Positions 11,601 through 56,402 of a stretch of DNA of 64,000 nucleotides are shown here, piece after piece (positions within the stretch are counted from its first letter, which is position 1; the number at the start of each line of letters is the position of its first letter). Below the pieces are notes generated by a model, which ran no database searches, had not been told where the DNA came from, and saw only the letters and a program-made list of their open reading frames with translations. The stretch covers positions 57,469,501 to 57,533,500 of the forward strand of contig NC_092589.1 in assembly GCF_047663525.1 (NCBI RefSeq), written 5' to 3'. A program made the translations under genes and the position numbers. This stretch comes from Anas platyrhynchos. Lineage: Eukaryota > Chordata > Aves > Anseriformes > Anatidae.

Positions 11601-13328
11601 TTGCACTTAGCTGAACTCTTTGCTTTCTAAGGCAAAGTGAAGGGTCCTGCTTGATTAGTGCCCATATTCTGTTTTCTAATTGAGTAAAACACTGCTTGGA
11701 TCAGAAAACTTGCTGAACTCTTGTTTTGTTTTTTCTTTTGGGAAGCTGCCTTGTCCTTCCAGACCAAGCAGAGTTGAAGCAGAAGTCGCCTGTCCTGAAG
11801 AAAGAAGACTGTCCTCAGTGGAAACATTTGTTTGTCTTTGATGTTACCCCAGCACAGCTACAGCAGTCATGCCTACACTTGACCCTCTGGGACCAGTCAA
11901 CTTTTGGCTCACACGATCAGTTCCTAGGGGGAGCCAAGCTTGGTGCAAGTAAGTTCTTCATCACTAAATGTTGAAGGTAATTTTTTGGGGAAAAAGATAA
12001 TATTTTACATGCTAAGTAGTATTTGCACTGTGCATCTGTCATGTGCCTGCACACACAGCCCCTAAACCCTGACCTAAGCAACTTGCAGTCTCAGGCTTTG
12101 ATCCTGCAAGAACCAGTGCTCGTGTTTTAGTTCAGGCCTGTGCAGAAGCTCTGGGCTGTCAGTGGGCATTGTCAGGCAAAGACATTCGTTAGCATGGGGA
12201 TGTTCAGGGACAGAGCCTGGCCACACAGAAGACAGGAACAGAACAGGTGAGTGCATCAGCTCATCTAGAGCTCCCTACGTATTTTTCAAGACTTGTTCCT
12301 TCAGCAGTTTTCAGTGACTTGGCTTTTTTAAAGTACTAGCATTCACAGCAGCAGTAAGCACATGAATACCTTGCAGGTGTCTGTGCTTATTGATTTATAT
12401 CCACAAATCCTTCCAATGGGAGATGCAGAATGTGAAACTTGCTCAGAAGTCCTAAAGAGACTAAGCGCATATTTGAGCTTTAGGCTCTGGTCTAACAGCA
12501 AAAAGAGCCTTCTTTCTCAAAAGCTCAGAAATGTTTGAGAAATCCTCTGTTCACGGACTGGGCAGGACTATTAATTTGACTAGAGAGCTATTGTCACTTG
12601 AAGGCTGCCCAGTGGAGTCCCTCACCCCGTTTCCCAGACAGTAAATGCTTTGGTTTCAGTATTTGAGATGAAAGGCTTAAAATTGAGACACGTCACCGAG
12701 CTGTGCTATCAGCGTGCACTTTAGAAGAGTGTTATCACTAGCAATACAGTGTGCAGGTTTCCTCATGAGCTGCTTTTGATTGTTTTATAGCATTTTCCTT
12801 TCTGTTAAAGCAGGGCCTACACGCTTCTGAGTGACAAAGACCATCCAAGCCCCAAGCCTAGTGAGGCATTAAAGTCACTGCAGATGACCAAGCTGATCTG
12901 TTTTTGCCATGCACACTGCTTTTAGTCATACAACCAAGAATTTTTTCTTTGCTGCAGACTGAGCTCTTCACTGATCTTACTTTAACAGTATGTAAATAAC
13001 GTTCTATAACTACAAATTATTGCAATGAATGATGTGAGTGCTACAGAACAGCTGAAAATGCTCTAGAATTGAGAGCAGCAGCTTGTTTGTCGTCCAGTCA
13101 TTTGGGCCAGAAGAGGTACAGAGCTGGACCTAGAAAAGCCTTTGGGTAAGGCCAAACGCAAAGTAACCCTGTGACCTTCCCTTTTGCTTTCTTGCAGAGG
13201 AATCGCTTGGATTTGCAGATGCTCTTTCTCAGTCAGCACTTCAATGGCAGGAAGTGCTCTGCAGGCCAAACACGTGGATGGACTTCACACTTGTACTGCA
13301 TTCAAATATGGAAAACTTTAAATCCTGA
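2511..13328 (+). CDS. SYTL3: Synaptotagmin-like protein 3, C-terminal part (8 spliced exons)
   Basis: SYTL3 (Slp3) is a Rab27 effector that tethers secretory or lysosome-related vesicles to membranes through tandem C2 domains. Visible coding exons are 2511-2654, 5398-5576, 7849-7951, 9684-9854, 10042-10156, 10756-10864, 11746-11948 and 13198-13328. They total 1155 nt, 384 residues plus TGA, with every phase matching across GT-AG junctions. C2A spans about residues 70-195 ([19 protein letters not shown] at loop 1) and C2B about 244-365 ([21 protein letters not shown]). The tail carries the Slp-type [19 protein letters not shown] motif. C2A loop 3 reads [14 protein letters not shown], so the usual acidic Ca2+ ligands are mostly absent. 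The zinc-finger and Rab-binding exons lie left of the window, so the gene is partial here by window edge and not broken. SYTL3 was chosen over SYTL1/2/4/5 because of C2 wording and its position beside EZR. Confidence 0.95.
2655..5397 (+). other. SYTL3: SYTL3 intron
   Basis: No recognisable exon. The plus frame across about 3290-3500 is unusually open ([19 protein letters not shown] region) but has no usable splice frame with SYTL3. It may be a decayed copy of something or chance. A T-run sits near 3942-3960. Confidence 0.55.
5398..5576 (+). CDS. SYTL3: SYTL3 exon: start of C2A
   Basis: Acceptor tttcttag, donor GTAAGT. It holds 59 codons plus 2 nt. It encodes [17 protein letters not shown], then the first C2A strands ([20 protein letters not shown]) and the loop 1 region ([16 protein letters not shown]), where the last Pro codon is split by the intron. 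Confidence 0.95.
5577..7848 (+). other. SYTL3 intron with simple repeats and one 126-codon open frame
   Basis: Holds (TTTG)n at about 6206-6225 and an AAAT-rich tract at about 6279-6335. The open frame at 6366-6746 (plus) is discussed under findings. Otherwise I see nothing. Confidence 0.55.
7849..7951 (+). CDS. SYTL3: SYTL3 exon: C2[12 protein letters not shown] core
   Basis: Acceptor tatttacaag, donor GTACTG. One leading base completes the split Pro codon, followed by 34 codons: [18 protein letters not shown]...[10 protein letters not shown]. This is the classic C2 strand 3-4 segment with a basic KRK patch. Confidence 0.95.
7952..9683 (+). other. SYTL3 intron with a near-perfect palindrome
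   Basis: Nothing coding recognised. A 10-bp inverted repeat with a 1-nt centre lies at 8931-8951. Confidence 0.6.
8931..8951. repeat. Short perfect palindrome
   Basis: agatcccact, a single c, then agtgggatct. The arms are exact reverse complements of 10 bp around one central base. The palindrome does not extend further, since the flanking bases are both g. Confidence 0.9.
9684..9854 (+). CDS. SYTL3: SYTL3 exon: end of C2A
   Basis: Acceptor gtctttccag, donor GTGACT. It has 57 codons in phase 0, with [19 protein letters not shown] then [18 protein letters not shown]. The acidic loop 3 of Ca2+-binding C2 domains is replaced by HAGALKYR. Confidence 0.95.
10042..10156 (+). CDS. SYTL3: SYTL3 exon: C2A-C2B connector
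   Basis: Acceptor ctcttttcag, donor GTATCA. It has 38 codons plus 1 nt: [20 protein letters not shown]...FQFERWLRE. The next exon completes a Gly codon in phase. The donor is weaker than average, and an alternative GT 14 nt upstream would break the frame. Confidence 0.87.
10756..10864 (+). CDS. SYTL3: SYTL3 exon: start of C2B
   Basis: Acceptor ctgtttcag, donor GTATGT. It encodes [20 protein letters not shown] and then [16 protein letters not shown]. This covers the first C2B strands and loop 1, with no Asp at the usual Ca2+ position. Confidence 0.93.
11746..11948 (+). CDS. SYTL3: SYTL3 exon: C2B core
   Basis: Acceptor cttttgggaag, donor GTAAGT. It encodes [19 protein letters not shown], then [17 protein letters not shown] and [18 protein letters not shown]. 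The WKH/FVF and LTLWDQ blocks are typical of Slp C2B domains. Confidence 0.95.
13198..13328 (+). CDS. SYTL3: SYTL3 last coding exon and stop
   Basis: Acceptor ctttcttgcag; the stop TGA is at 13326-13328. It encodes [20 protein letters not shown], then [15 protein letters not shown] and a short tail NMENFKS. The tail continues about ten residues past the LVLH at which I remember mammalian SYTL3 ending. Confidence 0.93.
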
Positions 13329-13990
13329 GAAATTACTGCACAACTTTTCCTCCCCCATGTGTGATGTTTTAAATACGAGTGGCACATACACATGCCAGGT
13401 CTGGGGAAAGGTGTGCTACAACAGTACCTACGTCAGCATCCGGGGAGTAGTTGTACAGTGGAAGGGGTGTGACACTGAAGGTTGTATTTCTCCAAAAACT
13501 AAGGCTTTGTTATCTGTATCTCTAGGTGGGATGTAAGGTTAGTATTGTTTCTTCAGGAGTAACAGACTCTGAAATGAATGATGCTGACAAGGTACTAGCA
13601 GACAGATGGTTTGCAGCTTCCTATTTCTGGGTATAGAGTTGGAGTTAGTTGAACACAGATTGGAATACTTCATAGGGAAAAATTCCTAGCCTTAAACTTA
13701 GCTGATTTCATTCTAGCTTTGATGCTTCGTATGTGACCAGAGAGGAATGGAAACTAGATCATCTTTAATGGTTTGTTGTAATTAGTGACGCTAACCTCTA
13801 TGCTTCAGAATTACCTCTAGTGCCCATACTACTTCACGTAACCCTAAAAAGCTTCTGCCTGGGTGGCCCACCGGTCTTTCAACTGGGTGCTATGCTAGAG
13901 GTGGTTACAAGCAGTTAAAATGTATAAATTCTCCTTCAGCCAGGGAACGCAGGGCATCAGCTTGTAAAATAAATGTGGTTATAGAAAGTT
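13329..13990 (+). other. SYTL3: SYTL3 3'UTR (inferred)
   Basis: This is non-coding sequence between the SYTL3 stop and the first good AATAAA signal (13968-13973). The end is inferred from the signal and has no transcript support. A second AATAAA at 14290-14295 could extend it toward EZR. Confidence 0.6.
13968..13973 (+). terminator. SYTL3: Polyadenylation signal AATAAA, SYTL3
   Basis: Canonical hexamer about 640 nt after the SYTL3 stop. It is followed by GT-rich sequence (tgtggtt, then ttccttgttcttctc), which suits a downstream cleavage element. Confidence 0.6.
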
Positions 13991-14394
13991 CCTTGTTCTT
14001 CTCAGCTGCTGCTGTGAACCAGTATTAACAAGCCTGACTGACCCAGGTGGTATATGGCACAGCCAAACTTATCACTTATTCAGGTGAACTACTGGAAATG
14101 CAAGCTTAATGCCAACTGCCCTGTCACCTCCTTTTGCCTCAGAGGAAGCAGTGTTACAGGCAGCAGAAGCTTTGTATTTACAAGCATAACTAGTGCTGCT
14201 GTTATACCTCTTTTCCCTGTGACTGAAGGGAAGATTCCAGCATGGGTTACCCTTTCTTTTCAGACCAGCACAGTGTTTAAGGAAACAGAAATAAAATATA
14301 GGGATTCACATGCTAGCCTCAGAATCTTAGAAACCAGCATACCTTACCCAGTATCCATGCTACACTCGAAGAAACACTCGACTCCAACTCCTTT
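13991..14394. other. Gap between convergent 3' ends
   Basis: About 400 bp separates the inferred SYTL3 and EZR 3' ends. It contains a plus-strand AATAAA at 14290-14295 and a 121-codon open frame from 14054 that resembles no protein I know and is probably chance. Confidence 0.5.
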
Positions 14395-14410
14395 GTTACT
14401 CTGCAGATCT

Positions 14411-14416
14411 TTTATT
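14411..14416 (-). terminator. EZR: Polyadenylation signal AATAAA, EZR
   Basis: Plus strand reads tttatt. The sense sequence just beyond is G/T-rich (ggagttggagtcgagtgtttcttcg...), as expected for a downstream element. Position is inferred, with no transcript seen. Confidence 0.6.
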
Positions 14417-15162
14417 TAGATGTTTGCTGCTGCAAATAAAAAACCACCACACAACAAAACTCAACTGGAGTATAAAGCAGCATAGATGTTGTAAATGGAA
14501 GAGAAGAGCTGACAACATACTGTATCTCACTTTCTAACAGATTTTCAAGGAAAGGGGGAGATTAGTGGGGAAGGAATAGTCACAGAAATGCTCTCTAATA
14601 GAGAGAATACAACTGTGATATAAACAAGCAGTCCCTTCATGTTTGGAGTCTGAAACTTTAAATCAAACATTTAAAAAATTAGAAAATTTGTTAGAAAAAT
14701 AGGTGCAGTAAAATTGTATATATTGGATCATGTGTACATATCAATTTTTCATCATTAAGTAAAAAAAGTGATCTTTACAAATAATGCTTTATAGTAAATA
14801 ATCAGTTGCACTGCAGACTACAGTGTTTAGACTTCTTTACAGATGCAAGTCTCATTAAATCTGAAAAGTAACAAAATATACAGAGCAAAACTATTCCCCT
14901 TTTAAACTAGTACAGCAATCCACGTATTGCATATTTTATATATATATAAATACTACACTATAACTGATCAGTAATGAAGCTGGAATGCAAACACGGTAGT
15001 GTATTATTCCAACAGAGTATCTGCCTAGTTGTTACGGAAGGAGGGTGTCAGTGTTCCTACGCCACGCTGGTGAGCTGTCACTGCAGAATACCTCCAATTG
15101 AGCACAGTAACCAGAAAAAGCCTTATTCCCATGCAAAGTAGTTCTGAGGTGTTGTCAGTTCT

Positions 15163-15168
15163 TTTATT
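15163..15168 (-). terminator. EZR: Possible alternative polyadenylation signal in EZR 3'UTR
   Basis: AATAAA on the minus strand about 500 nt after the stop. It could give a short 3'UTR form that drops the AUUUA-rich distal part. Confidence 0.3.
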
Positions 15169-15668
15169 TGTGTATCAGGGGAAGGTGGGCATGAAGACGA
15201 AGGAAAAAAACAGGGTGCATGCACAAGCACACACACAGGTGTTTGCAGTTCCTGAGTTGTCTTCTCAACTGTTGGACTTTACACTGTGACTGTAACACAG
15301 ACATATGGCACAAAATTCATCCACAGTTGCTTATTTTTAGACCCAGCTGAATCCAGCACCTGCACAGGACCCGCATCTACAACTCGATGCAGGTTTGTGT
15401 TGCTTAAAGAGAGATGTGACATAAGCATAAGGCCTTTTGGCACTAAGCAAAGGCATGAGCAAGTTACCAGGATCAGTGGTACGATGAATTTTAACTATAT
15501 CAAATTTAACACACAGGATGGAATGAAAGGGAGATGCAAACACCTCTGGGTTTAGAGGACATTTGTTAAATATCATAGTAACCCCTCCTCAGGGAAAACA
15601 ACAACAAACAAAAACACAGCATTAAGATCTGCCTTTCCCACAGTCTTGCTTTCTTGTTATAAGCATCA

Positions 15669-49845
<34,177 letters not shown>

Positions 49846-49928
49846 TTTCAGCGCTCTCGGTGCTTCCCCGGCTCGAGAAGGACACGCTCATGCAGCGGCA
49901 GCCGCCTCGCCCCGGCCGAACACCCCGT

Positions 49929-49962
49929 GAGGAGGAGGAGGAGGAGGAGGAGGAAGGAGGAG
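49929..49962. repeat. (GAG/CTC)n triplet tract in the EZR 5' region
   Basis: About eight GAG units then gaaggaggag on plus. The EZR sense strand reads (CTC)n, either in the 5'UTR or just upstream of it. Confidence 0.9.
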
Positions 49963-50049
49963 CCGCTCCCGGCCACGGCGGCAGCACAGCCCGCGAGTGC
50001 GGCGCCGGCCGCCCGGCGGCGGTTAAGTACGCAGGTGGGGCCGCGCCGG

Positions 50050-50056
50050 TGACTCA
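50050..50056. promoter_or_regulatory. EZR: Perfect AP-1 site TGACTCA
   Basis: Consensus Fos/Jun heptamer about 205 bp upstream of the ezrin ATG, inside the CpG island (context cggTGACTCAcca). Ezrin is known to be raised by AP-1/Fos in mammals. Use of this site here is inference. Confidence 0.55.
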
Positions 50057-50304
50057 CCACCGCCGGCCATTACCCGCCGCTCCCCCTGCGCCCCACGGCG
50101 GGCAAAGGGGAGAAGAACCCGGCTCCTCAAGCAGATCCCGGATCCTCGACTCGAGGGGGTCCCGGCTGCCCCTTATCCCCCCTCCCCGGGGTGGGGCTGC
50201 TCCTCCAGGCGACGGGCAACAGGTGCCTGCGGGAGGGGAGGCGACGCCGGGCGGCTGCTTTTTGCCCGCCGGCTTGGCTCCGTCTCCTCTTCCTCCTCCC
50301 GGTT

Positions 50305-50327
50305 CTCCTCCTCCTCCTCCTCCTCCT
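50305..50327. repeat. (CTC)n triplet tract
   Basis: About seven CTC units on plus within the CpG island, opposite in orientation to the tract at 49929. Confidence 0.9.
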
Positions 50328-53300
50328 GGTTCCCCTCCGTGCCCCTCGCCCGCGGGCGCTGCCTCCCCTCAGCCCCCCCCGTGGGCAGCCCCCGGCGCCC
50401 ACAACATGGCCGCCGCCCCCCCCCTCCCCGCCTCCACCTGTGTCCCCACAGTCAGTGTGCTGCCAGACGCCCCCAAAAATCAGGAGATGTGACGGGTTTT
50501 GTGGATCAAAATAAAATAAATAAATAAATAAAAGTTTCAAAATCCAAGCTCAGAAAGTACAAAGCAACGGGGCTAACTCAGTTGGCCATCGAGACTGAAA
50601 AATATTATACAACCAGCCTAACAATTTGCAGACACGCCAAGGTGACGCGCAGTCTGTGTCTCTGCCCCTTGTTCCTTGTCCTTCTTCATCCATAAACGCG
50701 CTCCTGCAGATAAAAGTATCGGTGAGCCCTGCAGGAGCTGCGGGCCTCCCGCAGCATCTCCTCGCTTGGCTGGGTGTAAGAGCAGCTCGTATTACATAGT
50801 CACGGGCAACGGTGTGTGGGACGCAGCTCTTCCGCTGTGCCGGCGATGGCATGGAGCTGAGCTGTGAGGGCAAGGAAACCATATAGCCTGCAGCCCAGCC
50901 TAAAACATCCCCATTTCAGGTGGCATGAGGCTGTTTGGTGAGAAAAGGCATGGGACGAGAATGGGGAGCTGCAAAGCAAAGGGAGTGCCAGCCAGCAAAT
51001 GGAAAAAATACAAGGCAGGGGAGACCCTGAAAGATATCACGGGCTGGTAAGGCAAAAGACACCCCTGTGTTTTCTTCAGGTCCTGCATTAGAAAAGATCC
51101 AAACGGTGTCCTCACGGTGTCCTCCCGCACAGACTGCTCCAGGCAGCAACTGGAAGTGGCACATTCAAAGGAAAGAAATGTTACTGCATCAGGTCTGGAG
51201 AGAAAAGGGAGGGGAGCAGGGCTGGAGACTGACAAAATCTGCGGCTGTCTTCCTTTCCTGTTGCATGATCCCAGGGGATTAGAAGAAGCTTTACTGTCAA
51301 AACTGAGCCTGCGGCATGACAGCATGTAACAGCAGGTGAGAAGAAATAGTCTAAGCCAAACAGCTTCTAAGAAAGGTTCATGGGATGAAACATCTTTGGG
51401 GAACAGATACGGCCTCCATTTTCAGATGGAACAAATCCACTGAGATGTTCTTTCATCACATTAATTAAATATGATTTATGAGGATACTTTCTGTACTTTT
51501 TTTTAAGCAGTAAGTTGATGCTGGGATTCAGTAGGGTAGTACTGGACACGGGAAATGGACCAGACCAGAATATCACTGTTTTGGGTAAACTGCCAAGCAC
51601 AAGAAATGACTGCTCCAAGTAAGAAATACTTAACCCAGTTTTTGTAGCTTTCACTCAGAAACCTACGTAGTGTTTGTGGATTATTTTCTGGGGGGTACAT
51701 GGATGCAAAAAAAAAATGTATAGATGAGATATTTTTATTCCTTAGTGTTAACATCCATTCTTTTTTTTTTGGAAAAAAAGAAAAGCCAAAATATGTTTGT
51801 GTCTGCATACCTTAGAAACAGCGGATTTTGCACAGATTTAATGGGAAGCTCATTTTGACCCAGAGAGATCTCCATTCCCCAAATCTTTTCCTGTCTGAAG
51901 CTCAGCATGGGCTCTGACACCATCAACCAGGGGCTCCATATTGGAGTGATGCCTCATTTAAGAGATCTTAATCTCTTCAATGACTTGAATCAGCCAGGTA
52001 AGCTTGTTTCCATGTTATTTATGTACCCAAGCTTAACCCCCTGAATTTTTATTACGCTTACCATTGCTTCCTAATCACACAGAGGTAGAGGCAAAAGGAA
52101 TTTAGGTGACTAATAATTAAGTGTGGCAACATACAATCTTTAGGTTCCTGTTTGCCACAGCACCTAACCCTGTGCCGTTCTCCTACAATCACCTGCAATA
52201 TATGGGGAAAGATAGATACCTCAATGGTATCCATAACTACCGGCTTACTCAACACCACTCCACCCAAGCGCAACCAACAAGAACATGTTGAATACATACA
52301 GGCAGAATTGTCTTCTGTGGAAGGAGCGAGAAACAATTGACAGGCTGGAGCACATGTCCACGACCCCGAGCTTCCTTGGCTTCTTGGGCTTTTGCCTTGT
52401 GTGAGGTCAAACCACCTTCGCTGCAGAGCACCAGTGACTTACTAAACTTGCAGTTTGGCAGGGTACCAAGGTGTCTCTGTTAAAGTAAGAAACTCTTCTG
52501 TAGCTTATTTTCTCCCTTTATGTTTCACTCCCCACCTCCCCCAAAAATGGATGGAAAGGAATATAATGCTATCCCCTTCTTGTCTTTTATATAGAAGTCT
52601 ATTCATCCTTTGCAGATGCAGGGCAGCCAGTCTAGCTCCTGTTTCCAGAGAGGGGATGAAAGCCCTCTGTTCTCTTGCTTTCTGGAGAGTACCCTGACAG
52701 TTAGCATGCTGAATATTTGGAGCATGGGCATCAGGTATAATACTGATAAGCATTGTCTAAGTTTGTTTACGGGCTGAATACCCGTTGGAGTCTGGGTGGG
52801 GGAACGTCAGAGCAGTCATGAAATCAACTCCCATCAAAAACAGTCTAGGGCAGAAATAGCAATATGAAAAAAACATACAAATGTAGAAGCTGGGGGAATT
52901 TTCATATGAAAAATCTATGGTTACTTCTACATGTAGGCATTGGTTAAGCTTTTGTAGCCACCCTAGCTACAGCACTTTCTGTCAGATCTCACAGTCAAGC
53001 AAGCATAAGACCCAAATCAAAATGAAGCCTTTAAGTTACAGGATTAAGAGCCACTCTGATCCAACACTTAACCTTCTTTATTAAGAGGATAGCATTACTA
53101 ACAATTTACAGGAATTACTAAAGCAGAGGAGGTGATGAAAGGACCTAGATTGCTCAGCAGGTCAGTAGCAGATCCCAGTTTCTGTTTTCTTCCCTGTAAC
53201 AGCTCTTGTGCCCTACTGCCCTCTAACCAAACTGCATTTTAAGATCCTCATCAAGCCTGCCTTCCGTGTTTTAAAGAAAGCCCCATTTAATTTTGCTGTT

Positions 53301-53929
53301 CTACTTAAACTTGGAATAACATTCAAACTTGATGTAAAGCATTTATGAATTCAAAGAATTTGCCAGAATTTTCTCAAGAAAGTCCTATCATTATGAAGTG
53401 GTTTTAGTCAAAATAAAACTTCCTAAGCTTGATCATCCTGGAACTGGGAAATATGGAATCCTGTGTCCTAAAACCACCATTTTTGGTTGCTAATGCAAAA
53501 TCAGTGGTCTCAACAAGAGGCAGACTTGAACTCATCCTTTCTACATACATGAAGCTGTATCCAGATTTAGAATTTTTGGCAAGGCATGGTTAGAAGAATT
53601 CTGCAGCATCTCTGGTGATTTCTTTGCATTTTTACTCCAGGGCTTTTTTGTTAACTGGAAATTCAGAGTAGCTAACTCCGTCCTCTTGACAACTCACAGG
53701 CATTTAGTATAATAGGTAAAAGGAAGGACCACATTCTGAGCCACTTTATATAAAGAGATTTGCTCTCACCTAGGACAGTCAAGAGGATGATTTTCTTTGT
53801 CAATTGCAACAGCTGTGGGAGGAAAAGGAGTATTGACAATAGCTTCTCTTTCATCTTGCATGACTGTGAATAGGCAATTTATTCCTCATTACAATTCCTG
53901 AAATATTGGCATTATAATTCCTGAAATGT

Positions 53930-53947
53930 CACACTTCAGGAAGTGTG
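53930..53947. repeat. Short hairpin with preceding direct repeat
   Basis: cacactt-cagg-aagtgtg pairs 7 bp around a 4-nt loop. Just upstream, aattcctgaaat is repeated at about 53893 and 53916. Confidence 0.75.
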
Positions 53948-54897
53948 GCCAAGGACCTGGTGAGTTCTAGTTCTGCCTGAACTGAAAGCTGCTTCCTCAT
54001 TACCCACACTGAGCTTATTGAAAACCCGACAAATTCAGGTCACCGGGGACCAGCATTTTCTGTCAAAGCACTGTTGACATTCTCCAGGTTTCTTTTGAAG
54101 GGGATATACAAGGTAAAAGCTCAAAGCTTGTTCCTCATTTTAGGTTGTTGCTAAATGAGAAGCTTCTGCCAAGTTCCATCAATGCGTTTTTCCAGTAAGC
54201 GTGGATTCCCACAAGTCCATTCTGTACTCAGAAATGGGTAGGTGAATGCAGGCCTGGAAATAAACCCCGTTAAATTATCTAATAGTTACATGCATTCATT
54301 TTATTTTCCAGCTGCACCCACAAGTATTTCTTGAGCCTACGTTACCCTCTGGCTGACCATCACAGAGCTGTATGGGGACATGCTAAGTAAAGGCAGGTTT
54401 AAACATACACGTGATCAGGGAAGGAAAATCTATGGTAATGGTCTCTGTAACTGAAATCCACAGTGAATTATTGATCTTAACAACAAAGATAAACAAACAG
54501 AAAAAGTAATGAGAGTTTTCCGAATCTATTGAAGGAGAACAATTGCATCACAAAGCATTGTTTAAAAATGTATAAAGTGACAAATGAAATTCACGATGTG
54601 CTGAATTTGTGGAGATTATACCACACGTGTAAATCCAGCCATGTTTGTCCAAGACTTGAAGCAAATGGAAACTAGGGGCAACACAGCTTTTACGTCTCAA
54701 AATGAAATAATGATCTTAATGCATACGATAAGAAAGGAAAGAGGAAGGGAGTTCCCCTGGATAGGTAATCTCTATTTTACCTTGATATCTTCCTTTGTGC
54801 TTTTATATTTGGAGTCTGATTAAAAGCAGATCTTGGTGCCATATATTGCAAATATTCCCTGCAAGTCTGAACTCCTACAGGGACCAGCTCTTTCACT

Positions 54898-54901
<4 letters not shown>

Positions 54902-54936
<35 letters not shown>

Positions 54937-54951
54937 TTTTTTTTTTTTTTT
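54902..54951. repeat. (CT)n followed by T-run
   Basis: About 14-15 CT units (54902-54931), then a T-run from 54934 to 54951. Confidence 0.95.
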
Positions 54952-56077
54952 ACCATCAAACCAGAGATGTATAAAGACAGTGTTGACAAAAAGAGCAGGT
55001 CAGATAATGTTGACTAACTTAGTTCATGTGCTTCACAAATGGAACACAGATGTGTGCTTACAGCAGGTGTTAGTAGTAAAGGAGGTGGAGGCAAAAAAAA
55101 GAGCATTCACTGGTTGATACATAGGAAAAAAAATAATCTACATACCAAAGGACTTTTTCTTTACTCCAAGTTATTTTATAATTGTATATACTGCTGGCCT
55201 TTATATTGCTCTCACTGTGGGGATGAGTCTGTAAGAGTTCAAAAATACAAACAATAAGCTATTTCGACTTAACTAAGAGCACCAAAATTCAGAATTTCAG
55301 GGCTAAAATAAGCATGCAGAATAAAATGTACAATTAATGGATATCAAGTACATTTTCTTTTCCTGTGATATCGTACTGACTCACAGCTTTTAAGATCAGA
55401 AGGACCATGTTGTTTGACTTTCAGCATAAAGTACGCTGTTGAGTTTCGCCCAGTGATTCTCAAATCAAGCCTGTAACATTAGAAAGGCCTCAAATCTCAG
55501 ACTCAAGACTGAGTGACAGGGATTCTGACGCCTTTCCAGTTCTCCATGGCTAAATGCTCTTTCAGTATAAGCTGTGGAAGTTGTTTGCATTGACTGGTGC
55601 TTGTATTTCTCATTCTACTCCAGAAGATGCAGTATCAATAATGCAATTTGCAGTTAAATACTGAGCCAGGATAAAACATCTAGCATGGCTCTTGCCTCAC
55701 CTAAGTCAGTAATGTACGTTGTGCATTACTATGCCATTTAATGTCAGCTACGACAATGAAAGATTGTTTTCCATCATTTTTTCTAATTTGAACTGGAGGA
55801 ATTGCCTGAGGTAGAGGTTACTAGGTAAAGCTCAGGGGGTCCCAGTTGTCACTCCACCCTATTTTTCCACTCAGGACCATGTCTTTCAGATGTTTTCTCC
55901 ATATTTTGCCTAGTCTCAAATATTTAAAAGCTCTATGCAACAAAACCTTTCCCCATTGAACATTATATATTAGGTTTACTTTGTAGCATAAGATTGGTTA
56001 GCCTTTAAAAATGCATCAAATAACAAGAGAAAGAGAAAATAAGTAATAGTGGGGTTGCTGTTTATTACTGGTATTGC

Positions 56078-56402
56078 ATTAACCTCAACTACCTGAAAGG
56101 AAGCTGTGCAGAGCTCGGGGACAGCCTCTTCTTGCAGATACCTAGTGATAAGACTAGAGGGAATGGCCTCAAGTTGTGCCAGGGAAAGTTTAGTTTGGAA
56201 GCGAGGAGACATTTCTTCTCAGAAAGAGCAGTCAGGCATTGGAATGGGCTGCCCAGAAAAGTGGTGGAGCCACTGTCCCTGGGGGGGTTTAAGGAAGGGT
56301 TGGTGCTGGTGGTTGGGGACATGGTTTATTGGGTGGCATTGGTAGTAGGGTGATGATTGGACCAGATATCTTGAAGGTCTTTTCCAATCTTTATGATTCT
56401 AC
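56078..56402 (+). mobile_element. CR1 LINE, 5'-truncated 3' end
   Basis: Typical CR1 3' region: ACCTCAACTACCTGAAAGG, GAATGGCCTCAAGTTG, GGAATGGGCTGCCCAG then AGTGGTGGAGCC, TTGGGGACATGGTTTA, and the terminus TCTTTTCCAATCTTTATGAT ending ATTCT. CR1 is the dominant LINE of birds and other sauropsids. The open frames here are non-functional fragments. About 325 bp remains, a usual length for dead CR1 copies. Confidence 0.93.

Larger units (their letters stand above)
10157..13197 (+). other. SYTL3 introns around the C2B exons
   Basis: Covers three introns: 10157-10755, 10865-11745 and 11949-13197. The two exons at 10756-10864 and 11746-11948 are listed separately. No repeat or additional exon recognised. 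Confidence 0.55.
14395..15668 (-). other. EZR: EZR 3'UTR (inferred, about 1.27 kb)
   Basis: Runs from the stop to the AATAAA on the minus strand at 14416-14411. It contains at least five AUUUA pentamers on the sense strand (plus-strand TAAAT at 14492, 14659, 14795, 14856 and 14947), so AU-rich control of mRNA stability is possible. An internal AATAAA (minus, 15168-15163) could give a shorter form. Confidence 0.65.
50500..56077. other. EZR 5' flank, no gene recognised
   Basis: Starts with an AAAT tract (about 50508-50532). The sequence up to 51300 is moderately GC-rich. Short open frames on both strands show no known protein. A non-coding RNA divergent from the EZR promoter is possible but not visible from sequence alone. 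Confidence 0.5.

Noticed and set aside
56089..56353. Open frames on both strands around 56.1-56.35 kb
   Set aside because: They lie in the CR1 3' end, which is largely non-coding in dead copies.
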